The notes beneath the pieces are model-generated. The model saw nothing but the letters and a program-made list of their open reading frames with translations. It made no database searches and was not told the origin of the DNA. From Spirometra erinaceieuropaei (taxonomy: Eukaryota; Platyhelminthes; Cestoda; Diphyllobothriidea; Diphyllobothriidae), in the NCBI GenBank assembly GCA_902702965.1, contig CACRXP010001285.1:40058-104057 (forward strand): a stretch of DNA of 64,000 nt. The letters run 5' to 3'. The position numbers and the translations under genes were made by a program. Within the stretch, counting starts at the first letter, position 1, and each line of letters starts with the position of its first letter. Shown in pieces: positions 60,925-64,000 of the stretch.

Positions 60925-61570
60925 AGAGAGCATACACACAGCAGAACGATATGGGACTTACAGATAGGATGGACACACAGATAGAGTCATCAGGCAGAAA
61001 CAGAAGTAACAGGGCATCATTCAAAATCACATTCGTAACACATGGCCACTAGCAGAGATAGGCATAGATTAACAGATACAAAGCAGGCAACAAGAGCAGC
61101 AGACAGCACAGGAATTAAGCATGTAAATAAGAAGACAAGTGAGACAAGTTAGGAATGGCATCATTCGAGGCAGGCACAGATACGTCTAGCTATTAGCAAA
61201 GAGAGGCACAAACTTACGGAAACAGAGTAGGCAACAAGATTAGCGTACAACACGAAACATAGGCACACAAGTGAGTAAGGAACAGAGCAAAGCTCGCTTG
61301 CCTAAGAATTCACTTACCTGGTGGCCTCCTGCGTCGGTCCAGGCAGAGACATGTCTCAAAGATGTCGACGCGTAGATCCATCCAGCCAGACCACAGAAAC
61401 GTTTGTGCAGATGCACGCACGAATACCCTCACCTGGTTTAGCTCGCCGGTCGAGGCAGTTGTCCGGGGTTTGACCGCTGCGCAGAGCCGGGCTACGTAGA
61501 GACAAGGCAAGATGTGGGTGCCAACACATGGACGCTAGGCGTGGTCTCACCTGCAAGCAAGCTAGCGACC
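60925..61570 (-). repeat. Dispersed repeat T, copy 2, adjoining the LINE fragment
   Basis: The same block as at 21.8-22.3 kb, including the G-W-M-D-L-R-V-D-I and R-R-R-R-P-P-G-K coding signature on the minus strand and a CAG-GTAAGT site near 61320. On the minus strand the order is repeat R, repeat T, LINE endonuclease. Repeats R and T may therefore be the 5' part of the same transposon family; this is inference. Confidence 0.7.
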
Positions 61571-61589
61571 ACTACGACCATCACGTGGA

Positions 61590-61870
61590 CCCACCGCTGG
61601 ACACCCCTACACCCGTGTAGGTAAACTTGCGCTGCATCTACCTACACTCTCTCCTCCTCCCTCGCCCGAGCCCGGTGTCGAGACGGAGTCAAGAACACCG
61701 GAGACGAGGGAGGCCGCAGGTGGATGGTGCGGACGGATCCTCACCTTGGCGCTCCACTCCGCAACCCCTGGTCCACACAACAATTGACCAGGATTTTGAC
61801 CAACACAACAGACATTGGAGGCTGGCACGGCCGAAGCAGTCACAACTAGGCGTGCCGCAAACCCCTGGCT
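61590..61870 (+). repeat. Dispersed CA-rich repeat R, copy 4 (partial)
   Basis: Matches the middle part of the R repeat: CTACACTCTCTCCTCCTCC, the GAGACGAGGGAGGCCGCAGG block and the GGTCCACAC block near 61770. The right end is replaced by unrelated sequence. Confidence 0.75.
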
Positions 61871-62199
61871 CGGATCCCTCACTGTAGTGGGAGTGCCATA
61901 AAGGCCACACTAAGAAGGAGCAATTGCAGCCCGACTCTCATACCACCACTAGTCCAGGAGGAGGTCCATGTTATCCCATCAGTTGGCAACTTCCAAGCCA
62001 CGGCTTTTAGCGCACCGTGAGAGCTTCAAGCACGTCGCATTGTTTAAAGTGAGGATAAGTGTGCTGAGTCGACCTCACTCTCCCGTCCCATTCCCACACA
62101 CCAGCCGCTGTCCGAGCCGGTCAGCAGACTGAAGTGGGAAATGGGCGCGGTGGCTGTCATGGTCGACTGACCAAGACTGCGCGCGCCAATTGCACGACC

Positions 62200-62740
62200 T
62201 GCCCCCCTCCCCACTACACACACACACACGACAGTTCGACCATCGATTTCGATGATGTCTACCGTGTGCCCGACAGACTGCATTGCGGGAGTAGGGACGG
62301 TGACTAACGCAGGGGTTTATAGTGCCAGTAGACTTGCGTAGCATCTACCTGCACTCTCTCCTCCTCCTCCCCGCCTGAGCCCGGTGTCAAGACCAAGTCA
62401 AGAATACCGGAGACGAGGGAGGCCGCAGGTGGATGGCTCAGACGGATCCTCGCCTTGGCGCTCCACTCCGCCCCCCCTGGTCCACACTTAATGACCAGGA
62501 TTTTGACCACAAAATAATGGCGTGGCGGCAGTGGTCCAGTTGAGCGACGAATGCAGACAACAGGGTCCGCAAGCGCACCCCGCAAGTGTTGGCATTTGTT
62601 ATTGCGCACAGATAACGCCTGCCAGAGTCCGATGTGGCCCCCGTGTCAGTCCAGCGCATCTAACACGTGGCCCGTGTGGAGGGCACAACACAAACACACA
62701 CACAAATACACACACACACACACACACACACACCAAGATT
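62200..62740 (+). repeat. Dispersed CA-rich repeat R, copy 5
   Basis: Nearly full length, the best match to the copy at 22.4-22.9 kb. It ends in a (CA)n tract at about 62692-62733 interrupted by AAATA. Confidence 0.8.
62692..62733 (+). repeat. (CA)n microsatellite ending repeat R copy 5
   Basis: About 20 CA units with an AAATA interruption. Confidence 0.9.
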
Positions 62741-63395
62741 TCACTCAACGGGGGTTCAGTGGCGTGTCTCTCACTTGCGTGAGAGGGCCGTGGAAGATGC
62801 TGTTTCAGCCCGTCTCCCAGCCCACCAGTCCGCCCCTCCACACAAAACAAACACATCGGGACGGACCACGTGGGACGAGTGGGGGCGTCAATCAGCAGCC
62901 TTCCTGTCCACGACGATTGACGTGTCGGGATAGTCTCAGACTCAAGTCGCCCGTGCAGCCGAAGCCGCATGGGGACCGAGTCGAGGTGCACACTTCCCAA
63001 TTGCGTGGGAGATGGCAGTTTGTTGCTTAGCGTGCAGTAGAACATGCGTGGCAAGTAACTTAGGGGAGGCTTTTCTGTCGGCAAACCGTATGCGCTAAAC
63101 CAGCTGTCGTAGGCCAACAGTACTTACAAACATGACTTGTGATATTGCAAATAGTTAAGAATGTGAAATACTTAATGAGCAAGTAGTCCTTGGAAATCTA
63201 AAGTCTCTTCCCCTATTCTGTAATGAATCAACCACGAATTAGAAGCGAATATGTTCTTAGATTTGAAGACAACTATATTCAGGGTTTTAAGGGTTTCCAC
63301 TTATCAGGGCCGCCTATCGTCATGAACTGATGTGAAAATTCGACGCCTTGGTGTGTGAAAAGTCTTCCTGATTGACCGTCTCTCACTACGTCTAA

Positions 63396-63454
63396 CCAAT
63401 GACAATAGAGGGATTTGGAGAAGGGAAATGTACTGGTGCTATAGTCTCTATAAG
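63396..63454 (+). promoter_or_regulatory. Core promoter of copy I
   Basis: CCAAT at 63396-63400, ACTGGTGCT in the middle and TATAAG at 63449-63454, 49 nt before the ATG. Confidence 0.6.
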
Positions 63455-63497
63455 TCCATGATAGCGTCACTGATATACCAGTAAGAGTCAGAGCAAT

Positions 63498-64000
63498 ATG
63501 GACAGATCCATCTGCGTGTATGCAGGTATCTTGCTTTGCGTAATTACAAAAGTCAAATCTAACAGTAAGTGCTCTGAACGCGATCTAGTCCAACTTTATG
63601 TATTTTGACCGTCAGCCTTCTAACTTATTAAAAGTTCAGACTTCGATCTTGGAATCTTCCATGTTTCCGTTCTCAGTACCAGGTCAATTTTACTGACTAC
63701 GTTGTCATACAAACAAGGAACTACACACAGTAACTCATGTAGTCTTCTTAGCAGGCTGGTTAATGTAGGAGTTCGATGAAAACAAGAAGTAGAAATTAGT
63801 ATTTATGTTTGCGAAACATACCAAACACTGAATTGGATAATCAAAATTCTTTTCAAGACCTCAGACATTGTCCACGTAATGGAACCATCATAGATCTACC
63901 CCTGGTCGTGACACATTTACTGGGGCAGGCCGACCTCTCCGTTGTTAAAAGGACGTACACACGGCAAGTGCGCACGCAAGTATACTTTGAAAAGGACGCC
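63498..64000 (+). CDS. Secreted-protein family copy I (cut by the window end)
   Basis: Exon 1 is 63498-63564 and encodes a signal peptide beginning MDRSICVYAGILLC, ending at a gtaagt donor. Exon 2 begins at 63858 after ...ttttcaag and is open to the last base of the window. It shows L-R-H-C-P-R-N-G-T with the sequon, then I-I-D-L-P, V-V-T-H-L-L-G-Q and V-Y-F-E-K-D-A, matching the first 48 residues of exon 2 in the other copies. The intron is 293 nt and the exon 1 length is the invariant 67 nt. A CCAAT box and a TATA box stand at the usual distances. The remainder of exon 2 and exon 3 should follow just outside this window. Confidence 0.8.

Overview
The window is animal nuclear DNA, AT-rich and full of repeats, with no prokaryotic gene layout. 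The endonuclease-type LINE fragment at about 59.3-60.9 kb and the CA-rich dispersed repeats around it closely resemble elements I know from diphyllobothriidean tapeworms (the Schistocephalus / Spirometra / Dibothriocephalus group). A tapeworm of that order is therefore the best guess; the species cannot be read from the sequence.

The only convincing protein-coding content is one family of small secreted proteins of about 205-208 residues. I do not recognise the family. Each gene has three exons: a 67-nt exon 1 that encodes just the signal peptide (phase-1 junction), an exon 2 that is 254 nt in every intact copy (phase-0 end), and an exon 3 of about 300 nt. The mature protein starts with a C-P-R-N-x-T type motif (first Cys plus an N-glycosylation sequon), then has a G-C-I-V-K-R motif, a Q-C-E-C pair and a C-terminal Y-C-Y-H. 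Four copies look intact (12.8-13.8 and 20.5-21.5 kb on +; 35.1-36.2 and 47.4-48.5 kb on -). One is cut by the window end (63.5 kb, +) and one by an assembly gap (52.5 kb, -). At least seven more are broken or fragmentary: 7.8, 10.1, 23.5, 28.2, 43.2, 55.7 and 58.0 kb. Every copy with an exon 1 has a CCAAT box and a TATA-like box at nearly fixed distances from the ATG.

Layout. 1-7.7 kb: repeats and one possible decayed exon-3 relic. 7.7-10.8 kb: a broken gene followed by three tandem copies of its 3' flank. 11-15.6 kb: a dispersed repeat, then an intact gene. 15.6-20.4 kb: dispersed repeats and a foldback element. 20.5-24.6 kb: an intact gene, a composite repeat and a broken gene. 24.6-31.9 kb: duplicated flank blocks and foldback elements. 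31.9-56 kb: segmental duplications, with three minus-strand gene copies, three copies of a second foldback element, decayed exon-3 pieces and a 637-bp run of N. 56-59 kb: a diverged pseudogene. 59.3-62.8 kb: LINE fragment and CA-rich repeats. 63.4-64 kb: the start of another intact gene.

Taken together the window looks like a birth-and-death cluster of secreted-protein genes, spread by tandem and inverted duplication in a transposon-rich setting. Expression is probably driven by the short shared promoter; the products presumably leave the cell by the secretory route. Their function is unknown.
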